From Garcia nutans (taxonomy: Eukaryota; Streptophyta; Magnoliopsida; Malpighiales; Euphorbiaceae): DNA of 64,000 nt. The notes beneath the pieces were generated by a model. That model was not told the DNA's origin and did not search any database. It saw nothing but the letters and a program-made list of their open reading frames with translations. Location of the stretch: the NCBI GenBank assembly GCA_947685225.1, contig CANTUV010000033.1:59869001-59933000 (forward strand), in the 5' to 3' direction. The translations under genes were made by a program, and so were the position numbers. Positions within the stretch are counted from its first letter, which is position 1. Each line of letters starts with the position of its first letter. This document shows, in pieces, positions 9,380 to 21,328 of this stretch.

Positions 9380-11581
9380 ATCTCAAATCCTCATCAAACA
9401 GATACAAAATACAATATGCGGGAGTCAACAAATCTGGTTAGTTGAGCAAATTGGCCGACGCTCCACTCACAGAATCTTACGAAAAGAGGAATCTTCCGTT
9501 AAAACGGTTAAGAAACGTCAAATTATTTATGTTGTTAAGCAAAACCTCGCAATTCCTTGTATCATCTATCTATTGCTCATGGCTGCCTGCCTCCACAGAC
9601 AGAAGAAGGAAAGAAGTAAACAAACAAATACTATATTTTTATAAATTTAAAAAAAATTCATGTACTCATAATTTCTGGCAGGCACGACTTTGCATATTAA
9701 TTCAATTATTATTTATTTTTACATATTTAGGATTAAAATTCACAGTATAAATAAATAAAATTTACATATGTTAATAAGCACAAAAAAAAAGAAAGGAAAA
9801 TAATGAATGTATTATAGATGTTGCTTAAAAATTAGATTAGTTTTAATCTATAGTTGAAGCAAACCTTAATTAATTGAATTTAACGTTCAAAACAGTTGTG
9901 TATATATACATAATTGTATTTAAAGTTTGACTTAGGCCGTTCATCACAAATGAAATTGGGGTATTTGGGATTGAAAAGCCAGTCTGCGCGGGTGTTTTCT
10001 TTTCTATAAAACCACAAAACAGCTGGACTTTCCATTATTTTTTTTTTATAATTTTTCTCAAATTTTATTTTTAATTTTGATATGTGCTCAGCAAAATAAA
10101 GCTTTTCTTGTTTTTTATGCAAAAAGTGTTTATATTTATATTTTTTTTTAAGGATAGTTTTGAATTATAATTATTTAAAATTATATTTACATTAAGCTTA
10201 AAATTTGTATAAATGGGTTTACGGTGTGAATTAATTATAAAGTTACTGTATGTATAAAAAGTCATTCCCATGGGAAAGGGGGACCTGACAACTGAGCATA
10301 AGTAGGAAGGAGTAATAATATAATGAATATTACTACTATTACTAAAACAAAGAAGGGTGTTGTGTTGTGGGTACGTAGTTTGTCTACTCTTATTGTAGGG
10401 ATAGTAATGCAAATCGGCCGTACAGATCATCTTTGATTCTTGACATTTGACATCTGTGAAATCATCATGGGATCAATTTGTAATCTTTATGGATCTTTAT
10501 ATATCCGATTCTTTGGGATTTAGCCTTTTTCAATCTCTCAAACTCCAAGCCCAACACTCTAAATTCAATGCATTTCTATTTAAATTTAATTTTGAGAAAA
10601 TTACAACTCTTTTTAACTTTATTTTTTAAAAATATTTTATATTTTAATATATTAAATGTATATTTTTAAAAATAGAATATATTTTTTAATATATATATGA
10701 TATATATATAAAATATAACTCTTACATTAAGTATTTTTAAAATTAAAAGTTAAAAAAATAGTATTTTTAAAATTGAAATTAAAAAAATATATTTTTAAAA
10801 ATATTTTTATTTTCTAGAATTTTTTTCAAAAAACCCCTTTAATATTAGCAAGTTAATATTTTTTTGAAAGATTTTTTAAAAAATTTTTATTCTAATTTAG
10901 AGATTAAAATTTGAATTCTCTTCAAATAAAATCATAAAAACTATAATATTCATACCCAATGCAAAGGATATTCTATAAGGAAATACTAATTCTTCCTAAT
11001 TTTTTTAATGTAAAATAACAAAAACTTTCTTTTTGTTTTATTTTAATTTTTAAGAAGATGAAGAAGAACAGAGGATGAAGAAGACCAGCTTCACATATAT
11101 ATATATATACGCATATAAGGCCACAAAATTTTTTTTTTTTTTTTATGTTTTTTATTTTGGAAGAGGAAAAAAGAAGAGGGATTTGGGATTGGTTTGTCGA
11201 TCAAAAGGGGATGAGAATGACTTGTCATCAAACTGGAAAAACAAACACACCTTTCACAAACCCAAATGGATTTGAACTTGTTGTTTGCTGCGTTTTCATG
11301 ACAAAAAAATAATAATAATAATTAGAGAATGTGTCTTTTCTCTTTTTCTTCAAGCAAATTCTTCTATGTGTTTGTTTATTTTCCTTTCTCAATCTCCGTT
11401 TTTCTTCTTTGCTCCCTTCCCTTGGCCTAATTTCTAAGGAAGCTCTTCAACTACTACTTATACGACATTCCAACCAAATACTCTTCATAAATACTGCCTT
11501 TCTCTTTTGGACCGATCCTTCTCCTTCAGACCCACTTCTGTTTTTCGTCCATTATCTGCGGTATTGGGGTGGCAACACAAA
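9380..11581. other. Divergent intergenic region between SEC14-like and IRX10-like genes
   Basis: About 2.2 kb, very AT-rich, shared upstream region of two divergently transcribed genes. TA-rich tracts lie at 10,620-10,760 and 11,093-11,110. The last 250 bp are pyrimidine-rich and probably hold the IRX10-like 5' UTR. Short open frames here resemble no known protein. Confidence 0.6.
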
Positions 11582-14086
11582 ATGTCGGTATCCCTTTTGA
11601 TTTTTGTCATGCTTCTTCTTTGTGGCTTTACGGTTACCATTTTTGCTGATAAAAAACCACGCACAGAGCGGATTTCAGGTCTTATTCCTTAATTTTTTGT
11701 TATCTTCTTCTTATTTGATCATTCCCCATTTGATTTTTTCATTTTTTTAATCACGTTAAATGCTAGTAGAGGTTGTTGCATTTTTGTTATCTGTAAATGA
11801 AATTTAAATATTTTTGCAATTTATCTGATGGGTATGAACCTGGAGCAAAATTTTCAGATATTAATATTTCTTGTAGGATCGTCAATGCTTAAAGTGAAAA
11901 GTACTTGCTGAATTTATATTTATGTTTATTCTTTAAACTGTAATTGTTTTCTTGATATAATTTCATCTTTTTAAAGACAATTCAATAAACTTTCTATAGA
12001 AGGGTTGTTGGAAATGGAAAATTTCCTCTCTGCTGAAACAGAGAGTCTAAGCAAGTCCAATTAGTGAGTCTAAATTTTTCCTGAGTACTTTCTTGATTCT
12101 GAAGCAAATTAAATTCAATTTGCTTTGGGTTTTAATAATGCAGGAAGTGCTGGTGATGTTTTGGAAGATGATCCTGTGGGAAGGTTGAAAGTCTATGTAT
12201 ATGAGCTTCCGAATAAATACAACAAGAAATTGCTACAAAAGGATCCCAGATGTCTCACCCATATGTTTGCTGCTGAGATCTACATGCATAGATTTCTCTT
12301 GTCCAGCCTGGTTCGAACCCTTAATCCTGATGAAGCAGATTGGTTTTATACCCCCATATATGCCACTTGTGACCTTACACCTACTGGCTTACCATTGCCC
12401 TTCAAATCCCCACGGATGATGAGAAGTGCAATACAGCTTATCTCTACCAATTGGCCTTATTGGAATCGCACAGAAGGGGCTGATCACTTCTTTGTTGTGC
12501 CCCATGACTTTGGAGCCTGCTTCCACTATCAGGTAAGATTTACATAGTTGGATTCTGTGATGCTGTATTATACTTCTAGTGTGATTAATTTAAGTACATC
12601 ATATGTTGCTCTATCTTTGTCCTTTGATATGAATTTCACATTTCTTTTGGGCTATGATCCTGTATTCTGCATTAGCTGTAGCCATAGGCAATTATCCTGT
12701 ATTCAGTACTCTGAATTAGCTGTCCTCACTGCAGTTCTTGCAGCAGCATTTAGACTTGCAATTCTTTCTGTCCTTCTATGTTACTGTAACCTCTCAAATG
12801 CGATTAGGCCTCAGCCACATAGTGATATTGTAAATCTTGAAGGCGCTGCTAAACTTCCACTCAATTAGATGACATAAGTAAAGAAGAGAACACTTTATCA
12901 CTATTTAGTCATCTGAATTAGCCACTGTTGACATAAATAACGTAGGAAGAGGCACAAATTGGCCACTGCTTTTACTGCCAGTGAATTATATTATTAACAT
13001 TTGAGTTTATTCAAATTGTATAGGAAGAGAAAGCTATTGAACGGGGGATTCTACCATTGCTCCGACATGCTACTTTGGTTCAAACTTTTGGACAGCGAAA
13101 TCATGTATGCTTGAATGAGGGTTCAATTACAATTCCTCCATATGCTCCTCCTCAAAAGATGCAGGCCCACCAGATTCCCCCGGACACTCCTCGGTCCATC
13201 TTCGTCTACTTCCGTGGTTTATTTTATGATGTGAATAATGATCCAGAAGGTGGTTACTATGCAAGGTATGCTAATATTGAACTTTTAAAAGGAGTTAATT
13301 GCATTAGGCCCAGCCTGCTTCAATTCCTTCCCAAGATAACTTGTGAGTTATGGTAGTTCTCAAAGTTTTTTGCAATGAAGCAGAAATTTTGCAAACTTGT
13401 TATCGATGGTAAGGCTTTTCATATTTACATCATCTGTGAACATAAATTTTTTTTATTGAATTTCAATTGGGATATTGAAGTTGCAGTGGATATATATGTT
13501 GTGAGAATCAGTAAGACTAAACAATCAATTTGGGATATCTTTTGTGGCATTAATTGTTTCATTACCTGGTAGAGGTGCAAGGGCAGCTGTTTGGGAAAAT
13601 TTCAAGAACAATCCACTATTTGACATTTCAACGGACCATCCAACCACATATTATGAAGACATGCAACGAGCTTTATTCTGCTTGTGCCCTCTTGGTTGGG
13701 CTCCATGGAGTCCGAGATTGGTTGAAGCAGTGGTGTTTGGCTGCATTCCTGTGATCATAGCAGATGACATTGTTTTACCCTTTGCTGATGCCATTCCATG
13801 GGAGGAAATAGGACTGTTTGTGGCAGAGGAAGATGTTCCTAACTTGGATACAATCCTAACATCCATACCAACAGAAGTGATATTAAGGAAACAGAGACTT
13901 CTAGCAAATCCTTCGATGAAACGAGCAATGCTTTTCCCACAACCAGCGCAACCAGGAGATGCTTTCCACCAAATACTGAATGGACTAGCGCGGAAACTGC
14001 CACATGACAAGAGTATTTACCTGAAGCCTGGGGAAAAGCATTTGAATTGGACGGCAGGACTTGCAGGGGACATGAAACCTTGGTGA
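11582..14086 (+). CDS. IRX10L: IRX10-like xylan beta-1,4-xylosyltransferase (GT47)
   Basis: Four exons join in frame: 11582-11678, 12144-12532, 13024-13265 and 13573-14086, giving 413 residues. Residues 1-23 (MSVSLLIFVMLLLCGFTVTI) are a signal peptide or membrane anchor. The exostosin (GT47) domain follows: GRLKVYVYELPNKYNKKLL, EADWFYTPIYATCDLTP, GADHFFVVPHDFGACFHYQ, HATLVQTFGQRNHVCLNEG, SIFVYFRGLFYDV, CLCPLGWAPWSPRLVEAVVF and GCIPVIIADDIVLPF. The C-terminus is EKHLNWTAGLAGDMKPW, as in IRX10/IRX10L (GUT1/GUT2). These Golgi enzymes extend the beta-1,4-xylan backbone with IRX9 and IRX14 partners. The near-identity with IRX10L favours it over other GT47 clades. Length and junctions look normal and the gene appears functional. 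Confidence 0.95.
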
Positions 14087-14457
14087 TGCAGGAAAATGTA
14101 GACTTCCTTTTGAAATTTTGTACATTTAAACGTTATACAATTATAGTAGTTGATTCACCATATCTTCTTAATTCCCTTTGACAGCAATTGCTGTTGCATT
14201 TTTGGCTTTGGTGTGCAGGCATTATACAATGATAGTAGCTAAAAAATACTAGGAAAAAATTTGTCTTTTGAAAATGTCAATGTCCATTAAAAAAAAATAA
14301 TAAACTGACTTTGATTGTAATAATAAAAATATGTACAGACTCGATAATAAATTTATATTTTTTTTTGGATATTACATTAAAGGAGGGGATCTATTTTGTG
14401 TCAATTGTTAAGACGACAAGGTATACTTTACGGTTAGACTATTTTTGGGTGTGCAAT
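14087..14457. other. 3' flank of the IRX10-like gene
   Basis: AT-rich 3' UTR and intergenic DNA, ending at the left terminus of the foldback repeat. Confidence 0.6.
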
Positions 14458-15197
14458 TGTAATGAACCTTCTCCCAACCAGGTCGGTTGCCCCTTCAAGG
14501 AGAGCTCAGCTTCCATCCAAGGGTCCGCAGGAGCAAGATAGGCTCGCTATAGTACTGAATTGCCCTTACAAGCTCTCTAACAGGATTTGTTTATTTGGCT
14601 TAAATGGTGTACAAATTATTCAAGTCGCCATCCCAGATCGGACACCTGACTCTTAATGGAGAAATGGTGCTGGATTGCGCTCGCTGATTCTCTTAAGGGA
14701 GATGTCAAGTGTCCAATCCGGGAAGGGTTCGTTACAGTTAAAAAGACGCCTTTTAAACTGTAACGAACTCTCCCCCAATTAGGACGATTGCCCCTTCAAA
14801 GGGAGCTCAGCTTCCATCCAATGGTCCGCAGGAGCAAGATAGTCTTGCTACAGTACTGAATTGCCCTCGCGGGCCCTCCAACAAGATTTGCTTATTTTAC
14901 TTAAATGGTGTACAAACAATTCAAGTCACCTCCCTAGATCGAACATCTAACCTCTCTTTCAAGAGAGCCAGTGAGTGCAATCCAGTACTATTTCTCCCTT
15001 AAGAGTCAGGTGTTCGATCTAGGGAGGCGACTTGAATGGTTTGTACACCATTTAAGCCAAATAAATAAATCCCGCTTAAAGACACGTGAGGGCAATTCAG
15101 TACTGTAGCGAGCTTATCTTGATGCTGCGGACTCTTGGGTGGACGCTGAGCTCCTCTTAAAGAGGCAACCGACCTAGTCGGGGGAGGGTTCGTTACA
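14458..15197. repeat. Double foldback repeat with TGTAACGAAC terminal inverted repeats
   Basis: Two units lie side by side: 14458-14736 and 14759-15197. Each starts with TGTAA(T/C)GAAC and ends with GTTCGTTACA. The left arms repeat each other, sharing TTGCCCCTTCAA, AGCTCAGCTTCCATCCAA, GGTCCGCAGGAGCAAGATAG and AAATGGTGTACAAA. In unit 2 the right half (about 15000-15197) is an imperfect reverse complement of the left half, so it can fold into a hairpin with arms of about 200 bp. The 22-bp spacer at 14737-14758 is itself close to palindromic. No protein is encoded. It resembles a foldback or MITE-type DNA element, and I do not recognise the family. Confidence 0.85.
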
Positions 15198-17327
15198 ACA
15201 ATAAATTTAAATTTTATTTCCTTCTAATGTTCATAATAAATATAAGATAAGAAATAAATTTAATTTCTATAAAATATAAAGGCATTTTGATTGCGGAGAC
15301 TATAGGCATTGAGTTGAGTTATAGTCTATAAAAAATTATAATGGCTTAACCATTTAAGTTTTAACTTGTTAAATTTTAGTTTAAAAAAAGTGTTAAATTT
15401 ATAATAAACACATGAAATTAGTAATGTATATGAGATGAGATTATAAAAACAAAATAATTTCATTTTTGCCTTTCGTAAAATGTACCTTTTTTTTTTGGCT
15501 ATGCAATAAAATATTAGTTATATGTCGTATGGTAAAAACAAAAAGCAAAGTCACAACCATCCGTTGAGTCGTTTAATTAAGATTAAACTTTTCTTGAACG
15601 ACAATGACAAGAGAGCACACATAATTTAGGCGCCGTTGAATAAGCTTGAAATTATATATTTATATAAATCAATTATTATGAATAATAATAATAAGCTTGA
15701 TATTAAAAAATAATAATAGTATCATTAGAAATATTAAAAGGTAGCACCTACCGCCATTTTCACGTGAAAACAAATTCATCATCTTGCCATTACAAAGACC
15801 TAACCCAACTGATTTCCTCAGTTTGGTTTTGTTTGGTTGATTTTTGAAACTTTAATTGGTGAGGAAAACAATATTATAGTAATTAATCAAATATGCATTA
15901 GTTGGGCTTTATTTTATTTCTAAACTCTAATAATTTCTCATATGAACAAATGCTCCAAACTTTCATTTCAAATTAGCGGCTGAGGATGGCTTCACCGTTT
16001 AACTGTTCTTCAAAATATCACGCTCCTATTTTTGCCCTTGGATTTTTTTTTGCATATATTTAAATTTTAAACTTTTGGATAAATTATTTTTTTCAATATT
16101 TTCATTTCTTTTATTTTTATTTTTAGATAAAAAATAGATCTAGTTAATTAAATCTTAAATTGTAAATTCAACGAATATATATAATATAATAAGTAATAAA
16201 AACATTTGAAATAAAAAAAATTAATGGAATTGTACAAAATAGAAGTATAATTTTCCATTAATGAAGTAAAGGATAAAATTAGAAAGATATATAACACAAT
16301 TATAATTCCATCTAAACTTTTTATTAGAATAATAAATCAGATATATTTTTTATATTTTATAATTTAATAAAATATATTTTTATAAAATTATTATATCTAT
16401 ATATAATATTAAAACAGATTTGTCACTAACTCAAAATATCTTAATTTTTTAAAATTTTAAATTAAATTATTATTTATTATAATAAATATCTACTATAAAA
16501 AATAATAATTTAATTTAAAATTTTATCTTATTTAAATCCTTCCAAATAAATATAAATTTATAAATAAGTAATATACTTTAACTTCATTATATCAATTAAT
16601 AAAAAATAATTTCTATTATTTATATAAAATATTATGATAATATCATAGTGTTATAAATACCTCCATATTTTATAATTTAATAACTATAGATTATTTATTT
16701 AGATTTATTAATATATGTGTTAATTTTATTTTTTATAATTATTGATAAATAATTATTTATTTAAAATTATTATAAAATTAAAAAAAATAAAAATACCCAT
16801 AGAATTCTAATTATATCATCTGGACTAAAATATCTAATTGTAAACATGGTTACAGTGTATAATTTTTTGCCAAAGTATAATTTATGAGTGTAAAATTAGG
16901 AATGTATGATGTCAGCAAACCAACTTACAGCAAAAAAGATTTTTAATAAAAATATATGAAAAATTAAAAATAATTTTAAATTAATTATATTTATAAAATA
17001 TTTATTAAAATATCATAATTTATAAAATATTTATTAAAATACTAAATTTTTATTAGTTTATAAAGAATTTATAATGAGTTTATAATAAATTGTTTATATA
17101 TTTATAATGAATTTATAAATTTTATATAATTTATAATAAATTTATAATAAAATAATTAATATAATTTTAATAAAAAAATATAAGTTTAAAAAAATTGGGT
17201 GAAGGGTGTAATTTTTTCATTAGAAAAACAAAGACCCTCCAGCTAATGGTCTTCTGCGGTCGAAAAATGAAAAAACCCTTTGGGCTGTCAGTTTGGCTAA
17301 GAAAACGAGTTTCGTTCTTTCTTGCTT

Positions 17328-17336
17328 TATTTAAAA
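17328..17336 (+). promoter_or_regulatory. Possible TATA box of the transaldolase gene
   Basis: TATTTAAAA lies about 115 bp upstream of the transaldolase ATG, a plausible core promoter position. No experimental start site is known. Confidence 0.4.
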
Positions 17337-17397
17337 ACCCCTCATTTTTTGCTTTTTCATAGTTTGTGTAGTAGCGTAGTTAACCAATAAACAACAA

Positions 17398-17423
17398 CCC
17401 CCCCTCCCCCCCTCCTCTCTTTC
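17398..17423 (+). promoter_or_regulatory. Pyrimidine patch in transaldolase 5' leader
   Basis: A long uninterrupted C/T tract ends about 27 bp before the start codon. Such pyrimidine patches are common near plant core promoters and in 5' leaders. The start context is GCCACCATG, a strong plant start. Confidence 0.45.
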
Positions 17424-17449
17424 ACCTACCTTTGATCTCAGTAGCCACC

Positions 17450-20400
17450 ATGTCTACCATTTCCAAGCTCGCAAATCCGATCCCTCTTGCTTCTTTGTCC
17501 TGCAACTCTTCATCTTCTGTGCCTTTTTGTTATGTCGACTTCCACACCAAATCTGGTTTTCTTGCAAGAGCTGCATCGTCCAAGTTGTCTCTTCGAAATA
17601 CCCAGGCTTTCACTCGCTCTTTGGTGTCAGTATTATCTCCTTTTCTTTTTCTTTTAATCTTTATGTGTATGATCTCTGCTCTATTGATTTGATCTTTTGT
17701 TGTTTCACTCCATATTGCATTGTTTTTTTTTTTAATGGTATGATCTTATCATATACATAACAATATTTTTTTGATCTGTATATGCGAGATTTAAGTCTTT
17801 TTTTCATTCCTTGAATAGGATCCCATCCGTATAAATCTCTTTCTATCTTTTGCACCATTTATGACTTTAAATTTACAAGTATAAATTTTGTGTTGCGTTG
17901 GTGATTTATAATTAGTAAATATTGAACAAATGGTTTGTTTACATCTATTAAAGGGAAAAGCTTCTCTCTTTGCATATAATAAATCATGATTAATGTCATT
18001 GCTACTAATTTTTGGTTGGCTTGTATAACATTTGAATTTAATTTTGTTCTGTGAAATTCAAATATTGGCTTCAGCTGACTTTCATTTTCAAGAGTTGATA
18101 ATCTAACTCAAATATAACTCTATTATATCGAGTCATGTATCATTTGAGTGAATTTCTTATATATCCTTGATTTCTGGATGATTGCCAAATGTTTTGTGCT
18201 GATGTTGATTAAATAGTTCAAAACAATAGAATAAATCTACACAAAGTGCAGATTTTGTTATAATATAAACACGAACATTTGTTGCTGTGCTTTTCTGCTC
18301 TAATCTGATAAAAGTGTTGAATGGAGTCAAAAGAATGCTTGCACCTTGATACTGTAAAGTATTGATCCTCATGAAACCGGATCAGGCTGGGCTTAATCAA
18401 CGATAGTTAGTTTTATTAATCGATTGTTGCTTGTGCTTTTTCCTTCTCCAACTACACACATTGTTCAATCTGTATTCTGTTAACATCTTGCAACAGTGTC
18501 AGGTGTTCTCAGTCTAGCAAAATTGGTACTCCAATCAAGCAAACAACTCTTCATGACCTCTATGAGCGGGAGGGACAGAGTCCATGGTATGACAACCTTT
18601 GCCGGCCTGTTACAGATCTAATTCCTCTGATTGAGAGTGGCGTTAGAGGTGTAACTAGCAACCCAGCGGTAATTACTGAAATGTTTTTCTTGATATGTGT
18701 GCATTTCTACATGTTCCATTACCTGTTTAAGATAGTACAGTTCAATTAAACATGAAAAAATAAAAGGAGAAATTAAAGTTGGCGTTTCTTCAACACTTAT
18801 TTGGTGCTTTTCTCTTCAGTTGTATCTAATGGAGCTGTTTGAACTATATGATTGCAGATTTTCGAGAAGGCAATTTCATCATCAAATGCCTACAATGATC
18901 AATTCAGGTATAGAAAAAATTGTTTACCAAATTTTATATTAGTTCATTCATTATTATTGAGGGCTAGTTCCATCCCTTGGTTGAGTCCTGACGTATGCCA
19001 AGTTTGATCTGTTGTACGACAAAGAGGGTAAGGGTAGAACAGTTACATTGACTTTAAGTAAAAAAATTAAGATTGCCTTACTTACTGATCTCCTTAATGC
19101 TTGTAACACTGATCTATATTATTGTAATCTTCAGGGAACTAGTACAATCAGGAAAAGATATTGAAAGTGTATATTGGGAACTTGTGGTGAAGGACATTCA
19201 AGATGCATGCAAACTTTTTGAGTCAATCTATGATCAGACAGATGGTGGTGATGGTTATGTTTCTGTTGAAGTTTCTCCTAAACTAGCTGATGATACTAAC
19301 GAGACAGTTGAGGCTGCAAAATGGCTTCATAAGTTTGTTGATCGCCCCAATGTCTACATTAAAATTCCTGCTACAGCTCCATGCATTCCCTCAATCAAGG
19401 AAGTTATTTCAAATGGCATTAGTGTCAATGTCACTGTAAGTTCATTCTAAGTGTCACCCTTCTTGGCTTAACTATTGTCTATGATATATCTTATAAGCAT
19501 GATCCTAGTGAGCTTCCAGTTTTAGGTGCCAAAGAGCTATCTAATTTTGGTTGTGGATTTTAATACAGTTTTTATCTTTAGAGATCTTGATTCTTATCCT
19601 GACAGCTACTCCTATTTATTCAAATGTGCAGCTTATATTCTCTCTTGCCAGATATGAAGCTGTCATTGATGCCTACTTGAATGGCCTTGAGGCTTCTGGA
19701 CTTAGCGACCTGTCCAGAGTTACTAGTGTTGCTTCCTTCTTTGTCAGCAGAGTAGACACTCTTATTGACAAAATGCTAGAAAAGATTGGAACCCCAGAAG
19801 CCCTTGATCTACGAGGGAAGGTAACTTAATTGCAACATTATTACTCTTAATTTTTGGACAAAACTGTAGCATTAGCATAAAATATAAATGTTTGTTCATA
19901 TTGATTGTTTTAGGCTGCAGTTGCCCAAGCAGCCCTGGCATACAAGCTCTACCAGAAGAAATTCTCTGGTCCAAGATGGGATGCTTTGGTGAAAAAAGGT
20001 GCCAAGAAGCAGAGGCTACTGTGGGCTTCAACCAGTGTTAAGAACCCTGCATACCCTGATACTTTATATGTTGCCCCTCTAATTGGACCTGACACGGTGA
20101 GCCATCTTATTTCTCATAACTCATAACTATGTCTGCTAAGCCTGCCATGTATTACGGGTTCCAATATCAAGTTGCTAAACATAGAAGCAGTGCTCATGGT
20201 TTTGACATGTAACTTATTGTTTGAATGATTTCATATTATGGTTATTCCTTATGCAGGTGTCTACTATGCCTGATCAAGCTCTCCAAGCGTTCATTGATCA
20301 TGGAAGCGTTGCCAGGACAATTGATTTGAATATATCTGAAGCTGAAGGAATTTACAGTGCACTAGAGAAGTTGGGGATTGATTGGAGCTATGTAGGCAAT

Positions 20401-20502
20401 CAGCTGGAAGTTGAAGGAGTGGACTCATTCAGGAAGAGTTTTGACAGTTTGCTGGATACCCTGCAAGAGAAGGCAAACTCTCTGAAACTGGTTAGCATGT
20501 AA
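17450..20502 (+). CDS. Plastid transaldolase
   Basis: Seven exons join in frame: 17450-17625, 18497-18668, 18858-18907, 19135-19435, 19632-19820, 19914-20096 and 20257-20502, giving 438 residues. The Ser-rich N-terminus (about 1-60, ending near LVVRCSQ) is a chloroplast transit peptide. The TIM-barrel core carries TTLHDLYEREGQSPWYDNLC, GVRGVTSNPA, GYVSVEVSP and NVYIKIPATAPC, with Schiff-base Lys209, followed by ISVNVTLIFSLARYEAVIDA and WASTSVKNPAYPDTLYVAPL. The enzyme moves a dihydroxyacetone unit between sedoheptulose 7-phosphate and glyceraldehyde 3-phosphate in the non-oxidative pentose phosphate pathway. The start ATG at 17450 has an excellent context. All sites are GT-AG and the gene looks functional. 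Its downstream neighbour is the FKBP gene, as I recall for Arabidopsis At5g13420/At5g13410. Confidence 0.95.
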
Positions 20503-21328
20503 CCTCTGTATTGTGATTTTTAAAGAAGTGTGGTGACGGAGTAATAAAAGTGGGTTATCAATCCTGCTGTAAGAAAAGCTAGTTTGTGAGTGTCAATGTG
20601 ATGTTAAGACATTAATTTTATGTATCATAAGTTTTGTCGTTAAGAGATTCTACTTGAAGTTGCAAACTTGCCTCGTCTTTATTAACCTCCCATGTCCAAA
20701 CCCAACGATAAGAGAGGAGTGGCGCGAGTAAACAAGAGCATTAGTTAATTTTTGGAAAAATTATGTCCATCATCAGATTTTTTTATATATTTTATCAAAA
20801 TTTAATAAATTTATGAATATTTTAAAATTATAAATTATTTACAAATTTTGATAAATTTAAAAATATTTTAAAAATCTGATAAATATTATAATTTTTTTTA
20901 ATAATTTTGTAAAAATCCTTGGGGATGCAAGTACTTGTGGGGAGATCAATTCGTTTTATACATTGGAGAAAAGGAAAATACTTTTTCTTCTTTTTATTTT
21001 TTGGTTAATTTCCTCTCTAGGCTGAGGGCTTTTAACCAAATCTGAACTTAAAATTTTCGACTTGTGCCAAAATTCTAGTATCATACGTGCGTATCATTTT
21101 TTACTAATTTATCCAATCTTAAATCCAAGAATAAAAATAAATAAGTGATATTGGAAAAAAAAAACAAAAAAAAATTGAGAAAAAATTAAATTTTTTAATA
21201 CAAATATATATATATATATTTATTATATAAGAAATTTGTATGTAAAAATAATAGAAAGGACGGAGCAACTGAGAAGGAAGGAAAAGCCATAAGAAGAGGC
21301 GTTATCTTCCCGATAATTAAATTAAATT
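20503..21328. other. Intergenic between transaldolase and FKBP genes
   Basis: Transaldolase 3' UTR followed by AT-rich DNA and a short promoter region for the FKBP gene. No other gene is seen. Confidence 0.6.

Larger units (their letters stand above)
15198..17449. other. AT-rich intergenic region and transaldolase promoter
   Basis: About 2.2 kb without a gene. Between about 16,300 and 17,200 the DNA is almost entirely A and T, with many short repeats around TTTATAA and TATTTATTAAAA. The last 150 bp carry the presumed transaldolase promoter elements. Confidence 0.6.
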
